Positions 9,187 to 21,690 are shown, counted from the stretch's first letter. The stretch is DNA of 64,000 bases from JASLDZ01 sp038226305 (GCA_038226305.1 JBBRQN010000001.1:242566-306565), one strand, 5' to 3'. Notes: generated by a model from the sequence alone, not told the origin. Numbers and translations are program-made.

Positions 9187-9225
9187 AACAAAAGAGAACG
9201 GCGACGGAGCGTTCGCCCCGCCGCC
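9187..9225 (-). terminator. Rho-independent terminator after tsf
   Basis: On the minus strand an 11-bp GC-rich stem (GGCGGCGGGGC with GCTCCGTCGCC, two G-U pairs, GAAC loop) is followed by a U-rich run reading GTTCTCTTTTGTTG. It begins about 18 bases after the tsf stop. It separates rpsB-tsf from pyrH. Confidence 0.75.
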
Positions 9226-9243
9226 GCCCTGGCAGACCTGTAG

Positions 9244-10185
9244 TCAGACCGCGCCGGTGAGCGAGGCCACTTCAGCGGCGAAGTCGTCCTGCTTCTTCTC
9301 GACACCCTCGCCGAGCGCCAGGCGCACAAAGCCGGTGATCCTGATCGGGTGGCCCATTTCCTTGGCGGCGCGGGCCACATAGGCCTCGACCGTCAGCTCC
9401 GGCTCCATGACGAAGTTCTGCTTCATCAGCACCACTTCCTCGTAGAACTTGCGAATCCGGCCCTCGACCATCTTCTCGACCACGCCCGGGGGCTTGCCCG
9501 AGGCTGCGGCCTGCTCGGAGAAGATCGCTCGCTCACGCTCCACGTGCACGGGGTCGATGTCCTCGGCGTTGAGGGACAAGGGGTTGGTGGCCGCGATGTG
9601 CATCGCGACCTTCCTGCCCACGTCGATCAGCCGGTCATGCGCGCCGGGGGATTCCACGGCCACGAGCACGCCCATCTTGCCGAGGTTCGGCGCGACGCTG
9701 TTGTGCACGTAGGCCGCCACCGCGCCCTCGCTCACCACGAACCGGGCCGAACGCCGCGCCATCATGTTCTCGCCGATGGTGGCGATCATGTTGGACAGGC
9801 TGTCGGAGACGGTGCGGCCGTCGGGCAGCACAGCCTGGTTCAGCGCCTGGATGTCACCGGCTTCAATGTCGAGCTGGGCCGTGGCAATGGCCTTGGCCAT
9901 GTCCTGGAACATCTGATTGCGGGCCACGAAGTCGGTCTCGGCGTTCACCTCGACGGCGGCGCCGGTCATGCCCTTGCCATCCTCGCGGACGGCCAGGGCG
10001 ATCAGGCCCTCGGCCGCGATGCGGTCGGCCTTCTTGGCGGCCTTGGAAAGGCCCTTGGATCGCAGCCAGTCGATGGCCTGCTCGATGTCGCCGCCGGTTT
10101 CCACCAGCGCCTTCTTGCAGTCCATCATGCCTACGCCCGTGGTTTCGCGCAGTTCCTTCACCAGCGCCGCAGTGATCTCGGCCAT
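9244..10185 (-). CDS. tsf: Translation elongation factor Ts
   Basis: Encodes 313 residues and is the guanine nucleotide exchange factor for EF-Tu. The N-terminus MAEITAALVKELRETTGVGMMDCKKAL is the family signature, covering the UBA-like domain and the contact to EF-Tu. EVNAETDFVARN, the second EF-Ts signature, lies near residues 77-88. The start is ATG 10185; an upstream in-frame codon at 10203 would add six residues of no similarity. It is the second gene of the rpsB-tsf pair and ends at a strong terminator. Confidence 0.95.
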   Translation of the reverse strand: MAEITAALVKELRETTGVGMMDCKKALVETGGDIEQAIDWLRSKGLSKAAKKADRIAAEGLIALAVREDGKGMTGAAVEVNAETDFVARNQMFQDMAKAIATAQLDIEAGDIQALNQAVLPDGRTVSDSLSNMIATIGENMMARRSARFVVSEGAVAAYVHNSVAPNLGKMGVLVAVESPGAHDRLIDVGRKVAMHIAATNPLSLNAEDIDPVHVERERAIFSEQAAASGKPPGVVEKMVEGRIRKFYEEVVLMKQNFVMEPELTVEAYVARAAKEMGHPIRITGFVRLALGEGVEKKQDDFAAEVASLTGAV

Positions 10186-10212
10186 GGTCGTCTCCCAATC
10201 CAAACGTGTGAG

Positions 10213-10239
10213 GGCGCAGGCCCCGGCGGAGCCTGCGCC
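10213..10239. other. Inverted repeat between rpsB and tsf
   Basis: A perfect 9-bp stem (GGCGCAGGC / GCCTGCGCC) with a 9-base loop lies in the 113-base gap between the rpsB stop and the tsf start. No U tract follows on the minus strand, so it is not a typical terminator. It could act as an attenuator or RNA-processing and stability element that sets the S2 to EF-Ts ratio; that is inference. Confidence 0.4.
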
Positions 10240-10298
10240 GATGATGTGACGGTCCCCTCGCAGGCGGAGACCGAGGTCCCCGCCGGAGGAACTCGAAA

Positions 10299-11090
10299 TC
10301 AGGCCGAGGCGGCCTCGGTCGGCACGGCGTCCAGCGCCTCCTCGGTGCGCAGCGCAGGCTCGCTCGGAGCCTCCGAAGCGCCGATGTCCACGCCCGAGGC
10401 GACTTCGCCCTGAGACAGGCCGTCGATCACCGCATCCGCGACGAGGTCGCAGTAGAGCTGCAGCGCACGGGCGGCGTCGTCGTTGGCCGGCACCGGGAAG
10501 GCGACGCCATCCGGATCGGAGTTGGTGTCGAGGATGGCGATCACCGGGATGTTGAGCTTGCGCGCTTCCTGGATGGCGATGGCTTCCTTGTTGGTGTCGA
10601 TCACGAACATCAGGTCGGGAATGCCGCCCATGTCCTTGATGCCACCAAGGCTGAGCTCCAGCTTGTCGCGCTCGCGGGTGAGCTGCAGCAGCTCCTTCTT
10701 GGTGCGCGAGCCGCCGTCGGCGTCGAGGTTTTCCAGCTCGCGAAGGCGCGCGATGGAGCCCGACACGGTGCGCCAGTTGGTGAGCGTACCGCCCAGCCAG
10801 CGGTGGTTCACATAGTACTGGGCGCAGCGCTTGGCGGCGGTGGAGACCGGCTCCTGCGCCTGGCGCTTGGTGCCCACGAACAGCACACGGCCGCCACCGG
10901 CCGCCACTTCACGCACCTTGATCAGCGCCTGATGCAGGAGCGGCAGCGTCTGGCTGAGGTCGATGATGTGGATGTTGGAGCGCGAACCGAAGATGTAGCG
11001 CTCCATCTTCGGGTTCCAGCGATGCGTCTGGTGGCCGAAGTGGGCGCCCGACTCGAGGAGCTGGCGCATGGAGAAATCGGGTAGAGCCAT
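10299..11090 (-). CDS. rpsB: 30S ribosomal protein S2
   Basis: Encodes 263 residues. S2 binds the 30S subunit head-body junction late in assembly. The start MALPDFSMRQLLESGAHFGHQ, and PKMERYIFGSRSNIHIIDL, FVGTKRQAQ, YYVNHRWLGGTLTNW and PDLMFVIDTNKEAIA are all typical S2 blocks. The last about 40 residues form an Ala/Glu/Ser-rich acidic tail beyond the conserved core, common in alphaproteobacterial S2. AAGGAC lies 11 bases before the ATG. It is first in the rpsB-tsf unit, with a 186-base leader and intergenic region to dnaE. Confidence 0.95.
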   Translation of the reverse strand: MALPDFSMRQLLESGAHFGHQTHRWNPKMERYIFGSRSNIHIIDLSQTLPLLHQALIKVREVAAGGGRVLFVGTKRQAQEPVSTAAKRCAQYYVNHRWLGGTLTNWRTVSGSIARLRELENLDADGGSRTKKELLQLTRERDKLELSLGGIKDMGGIPDLMFVIDTNKEAIAIQEARKLNIPVIAILDTNSDPDGVAFPVPANDDAARALQLYCDLVADAVIDGLSQGEVASGVDIGASEAPSEPALRTEEALDAVPTEAASA

Positions 11091-11134
11091 AGAGTCTGTA
11101 GTCCTTGAAGTCCGGTTAGGCCTCCGCAGGCGCC

Positions 11135-11158
11135 GTCCGCCCTTGGATCAGGGCGAAC
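11135..11158 (-). promoter_or_regulatory. Stem-loop in the rpsB 5' leader
   Basis: On the minus strand GTTCGCCCT pairs with AGGGCGGAC around a 6-base loop, with one wobble pair. It lies about 45 bases before the rpsB start. S2 autoregulates its operon through a leader structure in other proteobacteria; whether this hairpin is that element is a guess. A second short hairpin (11241-11257, TTGCCT/AGGCAA) lies nearer the end of dnaE and may be a weak dnaE terminator without a clear U tract. Confidence 0.3.
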
Positions 11159-11276
11159 ACCGGAGAGCTGGACGGAACGGGCGAACCCGCCACCGCTTCA
11201 GCTCAAGCCTGCGTGTGGAATGGCGCGGCAGATAGGCGCTTTGCCTGCGCAAGGCAAGGTCCGCACCCGCGGCGTT

Positions 11277-14735
<3,459 letters not shown>

Positions 14736-14772
14736 CCGCGACACCTCCCGACAACCGGGCGCGCGGCTCGAC

Positions 14773-14862
14773 TCAGCCGAAGAAGCGCAGACCCATCGCC
14801 ACCATGCAGACAAAGCCCCCCACGGACGCAAGCGCTACCGTGTCTCTCGCCATGCGGATCAT
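14773..14862 (-). CDS. sidA: 29-residue membrane peptide, probable SOS cell-division inhibitor SidA
   Basis: A 30-codon ORF starting ATGATCCGCATGGCG and ending TTCTTCGGCTGA. The peptide reads MIRMARDTVALAS then VGGFVCMVAMGLRFFG: a short basic N-terminus and one hydrophobic helix. GGAGG lies eight bases upstream of the ATG, a very good ribosome binding site. A LexA-type box GTTC-N7-GTTC sits 22 bases upstream and overlaps a plausible -10. Caulobacter SidA is a 29-residue inner-membrane, LexA-controlled inhibitor of division acting on FtsW/FtsN. Size, topology and control all match, and I recall it lying beside dnaE in Caulobacter. I could not align it, so the name rests on these features. The downstream gene is dnaE, 37 bases away. 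Confidence 0.75.
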   Translation of the reverse strand: MIRMARDTVALASVGGFVCMVAMGLRFFG

Positions 14863-14883
14863 GTGGACAGCCTCCAGCTTCGA

Positions 14884-14898
14884 GTTCTGTCTTTGTTC
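14884..14898 (-). promoter_or_regulatory. LexA (SOS) box of the sidA-like gene
   Basis: The exact alphaproteobacterial SOS consensus GTTC-N7-GTTC occurs here (written on the plus strand; spacer TGTCTTT). The half at 14895-14898 lies inside the proposed -10 element, so bound LexA would block RNA polymerase directly. A third GTTC half lies at 14911-14914. Confidence 0.8.
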
Positions 14899-14923
14899 TA
14901 TTCCGCTTTTGTTCTCACGCCAA
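14895..14923 (-). promoter_or_regulatory. Putative sigma-70 promoter of the sidA-like gene
   Basis: On the minus strand -35 TTGGCG (14918-14923), a 17-base spacer and -10 TAGAAC (14895-14900). The predicted start lies near 14888, about 26 bases before the ATG. The -10 overlaps the SOS box. Confidence 0.55.
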
Positions 14924-14952
14924 GGTGTAATTTTGGGGGGCTGACCGCCCGC

Positions 14953-16266
14953 TCAGAGAGCGGCGCGGCGGGCCTGGCGCCTCAGCATGACGGCTGCGGC
15001 CATCTGGCAGAGGAAGGCGACGAAGAAGATCGGCGTCATGGAAAGGAGCGCGTACTTCAGCGCGTGCTCGCCGAACTGCGGCTTGAAGTGGTCGCTCATC
15101 GCCCCCACGAACAACGGCCCACCTCCGAGCCCGATCAGGTTCAGGATGAACAGCAACAGCGCCCCCGAAGTGCCGCGTGAGTTCTGGGGCACCCCGTTCT
15201 GAACCACAGCGATGGCCGGCGCGAGGTACATGTTGTTGAGGAGCGACGGCCCGGCGAGGAACATCAGCGCCACCGGCCAGGTGGGAGCATAGGCCACCCC
15301 CCACAAAAAGGGCGTGGACAACAGGATCGCAAACCCGGGCACGAGGGCATAGGCGGCGGGGTTCTTCCGGCCCAGGCGATCCACGATTGCGCCCGAGGCG
15401 AAGGTGCCCAGCGCCATGCACAGGCCCGAGACGAGGGCATACCAGACCGCGATCTGCGGCAGGGTCATGTGCTTCTCGCGGATCAGGAACGAGGGGTTCC
15501 AATTCAGCATGCCGTAGCCGACGAAGGCGGTGAGCCCGGCCGAGATCGCCGTCAGCATCAAGGGCGGCGAACGCACGAAGAAGGCGATGGAGCGGAACAT
15601 GCCCGGGGCCGGCTCGTGCGCTTCGATCAGCGCGTCAGGCTTGGGGTCGTAGGCGCCGCGCTTGGGCTCGCGGATCAGGAGCGGGATGATCGGCGCAAGG
15701 ATCAGCCCCACGATGCCGAGCGACCAGAACGCCACCCGCCAGCCGAAGGCGGCGGCGATGAACCCGCCGCTCATGGTGCCGATCATGCTGCCGAAGGGCA
15801 CGCCCAGGGAATAGATGCTGAGGCCCAGGCCGCGCTTCTCCTTGGGGAAGTAGTCGGAAATCACCGAGTAGGATGGGGGCGATCCCCCCGCCTCGCCCAC
15901 ACCGACGCCGATGCGCGCCAGGGCCAGCATGGTGAAGCTGTTGGCGAAGCCGCAGGCGGCGGTGAACAGGCTCCACACGGCACAGGCGACCGCGACGATG
16001 CGCACGCGGTTGGTGCGATCCGCCAGGGCCGCAATGGGGATGCCGCACACGGTGTAGAAGAGGGCGAAGGTGAGCCCGGTCAGGGCGCCGAGCTGCCAGT
16101 CCTTGAGGTTCAGCTCGTGGCGAACCTGCTCCTGCAGAACGGTGAGGAACTGCCGATCCAGGAAGTTGAAGGTGTAGACCACCATCAGGAAGATCGCGAC
16201 GACGTAGCTGTAGCGCGGCACGGCGCGCGAAGCGGCCGCGTGGGCCGTCTCGGTGTCGGTGGTCAT
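14953..16266 (-). CDS. MFS transporter, spinster-like
   Basis: Encodes 437 residues with about twelve membrane helices. Conserved MFS blocks are visible: NFLDRQFLTVLQEQ in helix 1, PIAALADRTNRVRIV (the loop 2-3 motif A, here ADRTNR) and RIGVGVGEAGGSPPSYS in helix 4, where the G-x-G-E-A pattern is typical of the spinster and hexuronate-like branch. KEKRGLGLSIYSLGVPFGSMIG follows. The substrate is not deducible; relatives are annotated as transporting sphingolipid-like or organic anion compounds. The start at ATG 16266 precedes a short hydrophilic tail. It stands alone between the sidA promoter and lolD, and a 12-bp palindrome lies about 145 bases upstream of its start. Confidence 0.85.
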   Translation of the reverse strand: MTTDTETAHAAASRAVPRYSYVVAIFLMVVYTFNFLDRQFLTVLQEQVRHELNLKDWQLGALTGLTFALFYTVCGIPIAALADRTNRVRIVAVACAVWSLFTAACGFANSFTMLALARIGVGVGEAGGSPPSYSVISDYFPKEKRGLGLSIYSLGVPFGSMIGTMSGGFIAAAFGWRVAFWSLGIVGLILAPIIPLLIREPKRGAYDPKPDALIEAHEPAPGMFRSIAFFVRSPPLMLTAISAGLTAFVGYGMLNWNPSFLIREKHMTLPQIAVWYALVSGLCMALGTFASGAIVDRLGRKNPAAYALVPGFAILLSTPFLWGVAYAPTWPVALMFLAGPSLLNNMYLAPAIAVVQNGVPQNSRGTSGALLLFILNLIGLGGGPLFVGAMSDHFKPQFGEHALKYALLSMTPIFFVAFLCQMAAAVMLRRQARRAAL

Positions 16267-16410
16267 AAGCGTCCCTCGGGGAGCGGATCTTGCGTCCGCC
16301 TGTGATCCGCACTCGTCCGGGATTCCCGACAGCGTGTCAAAGACCAAGCTGACGCGGGGGAAGCCTCGAAAGGCTGACCGGCTCCTTCGCCTGTCCGATT
16401 TGGAAAAATG

Positions 16411-16422
16411 CCGGACGTCCGG
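16411..16422. promoter_or_regulatory. Perfect 12-bp palindrome upstream of the MFS gene
   Basis: CCGGACGTCCGG lies in the 287-base region between the MFS start and the lolD stop, within AATGCCGGACGTCCGGACATT. No other gene is supported in that region. It could be an operator for a dimeric regulator of the MFS gene; no regulator gene is adjacent, so this is a guess. Confidence 0.35.
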
Positions 16423-16553
16423 ACATTCGGCCCTCTCTCGCCCGCAGGAACGCGGCTGGCGCGGCGAAGGCGGGTGGGGCGAGGAACGCGGCTTACCATT
16501 CCGGAAGTCTAACCCCGCCGGAAACCGGGGGGGATAAATCTGCGCACGAACGT

Positions 16554-17238
<685 letters not shown>

Positions 17239-17246
<8 letters not shown>

Positions 17247-18522
17247 AGCGAAGCGCCTCGATCGGATCGAGGCGGCTGGCGCGCCAGGCGGGCGGCAGGG
17301 TCGCGATCACGCTCATGACGATGGAGAACGCCACGACACCCGCCACCTCGCTCCACTCGATCTTGTGGGGGATGCGGTTGAGGAAATAGGTGTCGGCGCT
17401 CCAGATATGGATGCCCACCGCCTCCAGCCCGGCCTGCAAGGGATCGAGGAAGATGCAGAACAGGGCACCGAAGACCAGCCCGGCCACGGCGCCCGTTATG
17501 CCGATGGTGGCGCCTGCCATGAAGAACACGCGCAGCACCGAACCCTGCCCCGCCCCGATGGTGCGCAGGATGGCGATGTCTCTGGACTTGTTCTTCACCA
17601 GCATGATCAGGCCGGAGATGATGTTCAGCATGGCGATGGCCACGATCATCATCAGGATCAGCCGAAGGGCGTTCTTCTCCACCTGAATGGCGTTCCAGAA
17701 GCTTTTGTTCTGATCCCGCCAGTCGGTGACGATGGCGCCGGGGCCTGCCGCGCGTTCGATCTGAGGCCGGATCTTATCCAGCGCATCCAGGTCGGAGAGA
17801 TTGATCTCGATCTCATCCACGCTGTCGCCCTTGCCGAAGAAGGCCTGCGCCTGCTCCAGCGGCATGTAGATGAAGGCTTGGTCGTATTCGCTGACGCCCG
17901 CGGTGAAGAGGCCCGTGACATTGTAGGCCTTGCGGCGGGGGGCCGAGCCGAAGGCGGTGGCCGCGCCGGAGGCGGAGATCAGGGTCAACTGGTCGCCCGC
18001 ATGCACCCCTTGCGTCTGCGCCATGCGCACGCCCGCCAGGATGTTGTCGCCGCCGAAGTCGCCCTCGCCGAAGCCCTTCAGCGAGCCGTCGACCAGGTGG
18101 TTGGCGATCAGGGGCGTGGCTGCGGTATCGGCGGGGCGCATGGCGCGCACGATGCCCCCGCCGGTGGTGTTGGGGCCCACCACCATCACAGGGCTCTCGA
18201 TGATGGGAAACGCCTGCGCCACGCCTGGGATGGCGCGGATGCGGCTGAGCATGGGGTCGCGATCAGGCCCGTTGATCGCGGCACCCTGGATGAACACATG
18301 GCCCTTGAAGCCCAGCATCCGCCCCTGCAGATCGACCCGGAAGCCGTTCATGATGCTCATGGTGATGATGAGCACGGCCACCGCCGCCATGATGCCCAGG
18401 AACGCGATGATCGAGATCAGGGCCACCCCGCCGTTCTTGCGCTTGGTGCGCAGGTATCGGGCGGCCAGCGACCGCTCCCACGCCGAAAAAGGGGGAGCGG
18501 AGAAAGGCGCGGCTTCGCTCAT
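17239..18522 (-). CDS. lolC: Lipoprotein-releasing system transmembrane protein LolC/E
   Basis: Encodes 427 residues. One N-terminal membrane helix (ALISIIAFLGIMAAVAVLI) is followed by a large periplasmic domain (about 65-265) and three C-terminal helices, the FtsX/MacB-type permease layout. MSIMNGFRVDLQGRMLGFKGHV is the characteristic LolC/E segment after helix 1. Alphaproteobacteria commonly have a single LolC/E-like subunit that acts as a homodimer with LolD; no second copy is visible here. The start at ATG 18522 overlaps the proS stop by four bases (ATGA). The proS-lolC-lolD linkage is common in this class. Confidence 0.9.
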
Positions 18523-19841
18523 GCGGCGGTCAGCTCGGCGAGGGCGGCTTCGAGGGAGACGTTCTTCTTTTCGCCCGACTTCCTGTCCTTCAGCTCCACC
18601 TCGCCGGCGGCGATCCCCTTGGGGCCGATGATGAGCTGCTTGGGTACGCCGATCAGGTCCATGCTGGCGAACTTGGCCCCGGGGCGCTCGTCGGTGTCGT
18701 CCCACAGAGGCTCCTTGCCCGCTGCAGTGAGCGCCCGGTAAGCCTTTTCGCAAGCGGCTTCGACCGCCGCGTCGCCCTTGCGCAGAGAAAGAATGCCGAC
18801 GCCGAAGGGCGCGACCGAAGCCGGCCAGATGATCCCGGCCTCGTCGTGACTGGCCTCGATGATCGCGCCGAGGAGGCGGGAGACGCCCACGCCGTAGCTG
18901 CCCATCTGCACAGGCCGCTCCACACCGTCCGGCCCGGAGACGACGGCCTTCATGGGCTTGGAGTACTTGTCGCCGAAGAAGAACACCTGGCCCACCTCGA
19001 TCCCGCGCGTCTCGCGGCGGTGGGCTGGCTCCACTTCACGCTCGTAACGCTCCGGCTCGTGAACGTCTTCGGTGGCGGCGTAGAGGGTGGTCCACTGGTC
19101 GACGATGGCGGTGAGGTCGCCCTCATAGTCGACATCGTCGGGCGGGATGGGCAGGTCGAGCACGCGCTCGTCGCAGAACACCACGCTCTCGCCAGTCTCG
19201 GCCAAGACGATGAACTCGTGACTGAGATCGCCGCCGATGGGGCCCGTCTCGGCGCGCATGGGGATGGCGGTCAGGCCCATGCGCGCGAAGGTGCGCAGAT
19301 AGGCGGTGAACATGCGGTTGTAGGAGCGCCGCCCGGCTTCCTCGTCCACGTCGAAGGAGTAGGCGTCCTTCATGAAGAACTCCCGGCCGCGCATCACGCC
19401 GAAGCGGGGGCGCTGCTCGTCGCGGAACTTCCATTGGATCTGGTAGAGGTTCTTGGGCAGATCCTTGTAGCTGCGCACCGAGGCCCGGAAGATCTCGGTG
19501 ATCATCTCCTCATTGGTGGGGCCGTAGAGCAGCTCGCGGTTGTGCCGGTCTGTGATGCGCAGCATCTCGGCCCCGTAATCGTCATAGCGGCCGCTCTCGC
19601 GCCACAGGTCGGCGAGCTGCAGGGTGGGCATGAGAACCTCGACGGCGCCCGCGCGGTCCATCTCCTCGCGCACGATCTGTTCGATCTTCTTCAGCACCCT
19701 CAGGCCCAGGGGCAGCCAGGCGTAGATGCCCGCGGCCTCCTGCCGGATCATGCCGGCGCGCAGCATCAGCCGGTGCGAGGCGATCTGCGCCTCGGAGGGC
19801 GTCTCCTTCAGCACGGGCAGGAAGTAGCGCGACAGGCGCAT
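18519..19841 (-). CDS. proS: Prolyl-tRNA synthetase
   Basis: Encodes 440 residues. It charges tRNA-Pro. The length is the short bacterial form that lacks the inserted editing domain of E. coli ProS (about 570), which is usual in alphaproteobacteria. Class II motifs are present: motif 1 AGIYAWLPLGLRVLKKIEQIV, motif 2 QWKFRDEQRPRFGVMRGREFFMKDAYSF (split across residues 140-170) and motif 3 MGSYGVGVSRLLGAI. The C-terminal anticodon-binding domain contains GAKFASMDLIGVPKQLIIG. It starts ATG; a 73-base gap separates it from the DUF1467 gene. Confidence 0.95.
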   Translation of the reverse strand: MRLSRYFLPVLKETPSEAQIASHRLMLRAGMIRQEAAGIYAWLPLGLRVLKKIEQIVREEMDRAGAVEVLMPTLQLADLWRESGRYDDYGAEMLRITDRHNRELLYGPTNEEMITEIFRASVRSYKDLPKNLYQIQWKFRDEQRPRFGVMRGREFFMKDAYSFDVDEEAGRRSYNRMFTAYLRTFARMGLTAIPMRAETGPIGGDLSHEFIVLAETGESVVFCDERVLDLPIPPDDVDYEGDLTAIVDQWTTLYAATEDVHEPERYEREVEPAHRRETRGIEVGQVFFFGDKYSKPMKAVVSGPDGVERPVQMGSYGVGVSRLLGAIIEASHDEAGIIWPASVAPFGVGILSLRKGDAAVEAACEKAYRALTAAGKEPLWDDTDERPGAKFASMDLIGVPKQLIIGPKGIAAGEVELKDRKSGEKKNVSLEAALAELTAA

Positions 19842-19914
19842 GGATGACCTTGGTTGGGGGGAAGCGAAGCGGTGGGGCGGGTTTAGCGGCGCTGAGCCTT
19901 GCGCCGCAAGCGCC

Positions 19915-20172
19915 TCAGCCGGGGGGCAGCGGGGCGATGGGGATCAGGTGGAAGGTGAACACCAGCCAGATGACTGCCCACACGACGGCCGCGACCCAGG
20001 TCGTGGTGATGAACTTGCGCTTGAGATTCGGATTGACCGGAGACGCCGGATCTCCCCCGCCGGGCACCGGAATGCCCGCGTCGTGATGAGACCGCGCGCC
20101 GAGGGGCAGGATGCCGATCAGCACGACCCACCACACAACGAAGTAGACGGAGATCGAGAAGGCCAGGTCCAT
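19915..20172 (-). CDS. DUF1467 family small membrane protein
   Basis: Encodes 85 residues with two predicted membrane helices (about 5-25 and 58-78). The sequence FSISVYFVVWWVVLIGILPLG followed by NPNLKRKFITTTWVA matches what I know of DUF1467, an alphaproteobacterial family usually encoded between mce and proS. Its function is unknown. It starts ATG and lies 46 bases after mce. Confidence 0.82.
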   Translation of the reverse strand: MDLAFSISVYFVVWWVVLIGILPLGARSHHDAGIPVPGGGDPASPVNPNLKRKFITTTWVAAVVWAVIWLVFTFHLIPIAPLPPG

Positions 20173-20218
20173 GCAAAAGCCAGTGTAGCGGTTTTCGTGG
20201 CGGCAGGGTGGCGCGCGC

Positions 20219-20641
20219 TCAGTGAGCGCCCTTCGGCGTTTCCATGAGCTCGACCAGCACCCCGCCGGTATCCTTGGGATGCAGGAAAAGGATCGGCGTG
20301 CCGTGGGCCCCGATGCGCGGCTCGCCCGTGCCCAGCACCTTGGCCCCCTTGGCGATCATGGCATCGCGGGCCACCAGGATATCGTCCACCTCGAAGCAGA
20401 CGTGGTGCTGGCCGCCTGCCGGGTTCTTGGCGAGGAAACCGTGGATGGGCGAAGCCTCGCCATAGGGCTCGATCAGCTCGATCTCGGCGTTCTGCAGGCT
20501 GACAAAACTGACCCACACCCCCTGTTCAGGCATGGCACGCTTTTCCGTGATGCGGGTCGCGCCAAACAGGTCGCGGTAAAGCGCCTGCGAGGCTTCGATG
20601 GAGGGGGTGGCGACCCCAACGTGGTTCAGCTTTCCGATCAT
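20219..20641 (-). CDS. mce: Methylmalonyl-CoA epimerase
   Basis: Encodes 140 residues of the vicinal oxygen chelate fold. It interconverts the two methylmalonyl-CoA epimers, linking propionyl-CoA carboxylase to methylmalonyl-CoA mutase. Paired beta-alpha-beta modules begin LNHVGVATPSIEAS and GQHHVCFEVDDI; the metal ligands are His in NHVG and in HHVCFEV, with Glu in VLVELMETPK. The start is ATG 20641. The pccB end at the right edge of the window belongs to the same pathway but lies 43 kb away. Confidence 0.92.
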   Translation of the reverse strand: MIGKLNHVGVATPSIEASQALYRDLFGATRITEKRAMPEQGVWVSFVSLQNAEIELIEPYGEASPIHGFLAKNPAGGQHHVCFEVDDILVARDAMIAKGAKVLGTGEPRIGAHGTPILFLHPKDTGGVLVELMETPKGAH

Positions 20642-20786
20642 GCCCTGGCGTAACGCGCCACCCAGGCTTGGGCAACCGGGGCGGCGGCCGGTTGCGGCTT
20701 CCGCGCGCGTTGCGATGACGGGGGGAAGCGGGCTACAAGCCGCGCCTTCCGGCAGGCCTTCGCCTCGCTGTGGTTCGGCGGAGACG

Positions 20787-21680
20787 ATGGCAGGCACGGT
20801 CGCGACCCTGGCCCGAGGGCTCAACCGCATCCTGCCGTTCGGGTGGCGCCTGGTGAACGTGCATTCGCCCCTCGCGCATGTGGCCCGCGGCGGACCGCCC
20901 TACGCCCAGCTTTCGGCCGACGTGGCGCTCGTCACCCTGCACGACGGGCATTTTCTCTACGTCGATCCGCAGGATGACAGCGTCTCGGCCCACCTGATCG
21001 CCCGCGGCCTGTGGGAGTTCTGGGTGGATCAGGCGGTGCGCGGCCTCGTGCGGCCGGGTGACCGGATCATCGAGGTGGGGGCCAACGTCGGTTATTTCAC
21101 CGTGCTGATGGCGTCGCTCATCGGGCCGCAGGGGCGCATCACTAGCTTCGAGGCCAACCCGATGCTGGCCGAACTCGTGCGCCGGTCGCTCTCGCTGAAT
21201 GGCTATCTAGACCGGGTGGACATCCGGGCGGAAGCGGCCTCCGACAAGGTCGGCGTGCTCGACTTCGTCACCTGCCGCAGCTCCAACGGGGGCGGTCACA
21301 TCCTGGAAGGTGGCGGAGACTTTGGGGCCGCCAGCATCCACGTGCGCGCGCCCTGCACCACGCTGGACGAGGCGTTCCCCACCGGTGCGGTGGACCTGAT
21401 CCGCATCGATGCAGAGGGTGCCGAACCCCTGGTGTTCCAGGGGGCCCGCGCCCTCATCGCCCGCTCGCCCGACCTGCGCATCTGCATGGAGTGGGACGTG
21501 GTGCAGATGGGCGCACGGGTGCCGATCCCGGATCTGATCGCCCTGTTCCAGGCGGAGGGCTTCCGCTTCTGGCGGATCCGCAAGGACGTGGGGCTGGAGG
21601 AGGTGGCGGCGCAGGACCTCGCCGCCCTCCCCCACTCCGACCTCGTGCTGTCGCGCCAGGCCCCGCCCCTGCGGAACTGA
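20787..21680 (+). CDS. FkbM family SAM-dependent methyltransferase
   Basis: Encodes 297 residues. The Rossmann methyltransferase core shows motif I IIEVGANVGYFTVLMA (about residues 93-108), SFEANPMLAELVRRSL (motif II with the acidic residue binding SAM ribose) and the FkbM hallmark DLIRIDAEGAEPLVFQGA. FkbM enzymes O-methylate sugars or macrolides, often in surface glycan pathways; the substrate here is unknown. The ATG at 20787 has GGCGGAGA upstream; earlier starts would overlap mce. It is the only plus-strand gene between the rnj cluster and mce, and converges on rnj with 10 bases between stops. Confidence 0.85.
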   Translation: MAGTVATLARGLNRILPFGWRLVNVHSPLAHVARGGPPYAQLSADVALVTLHDGHFLYVDPQDDSVSAHLIARGLWEFWVDQAVRGLVRPGDRIIEVGANVGYFTVLMASLIGPQGRITSFEANPMLAELVRRSLSLNGYLDRVDIRAEAASDKVGVLDFVTCRSSNGGGHILEGGGDFGAASIHVRAPCTTLDEAFPTGAVDLIRIDAEGAEPLVFQGARALIARSPDLRICMEWDVVQMGARVPIPDLIALFQAEGFRFWRIRKDVGLEEVAAQDLAALPHSDLVLSRQAPPLRN

Positions 21681-21690
21681 CCGCCTCGCG

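Noticed and set aside
10213..10239. Inverted repeat between rpsB and tsf as a terminator
   Set aside because: No U tract follows on the minus strand, and tsf needs to be co-expressed; kept only as a structural element.
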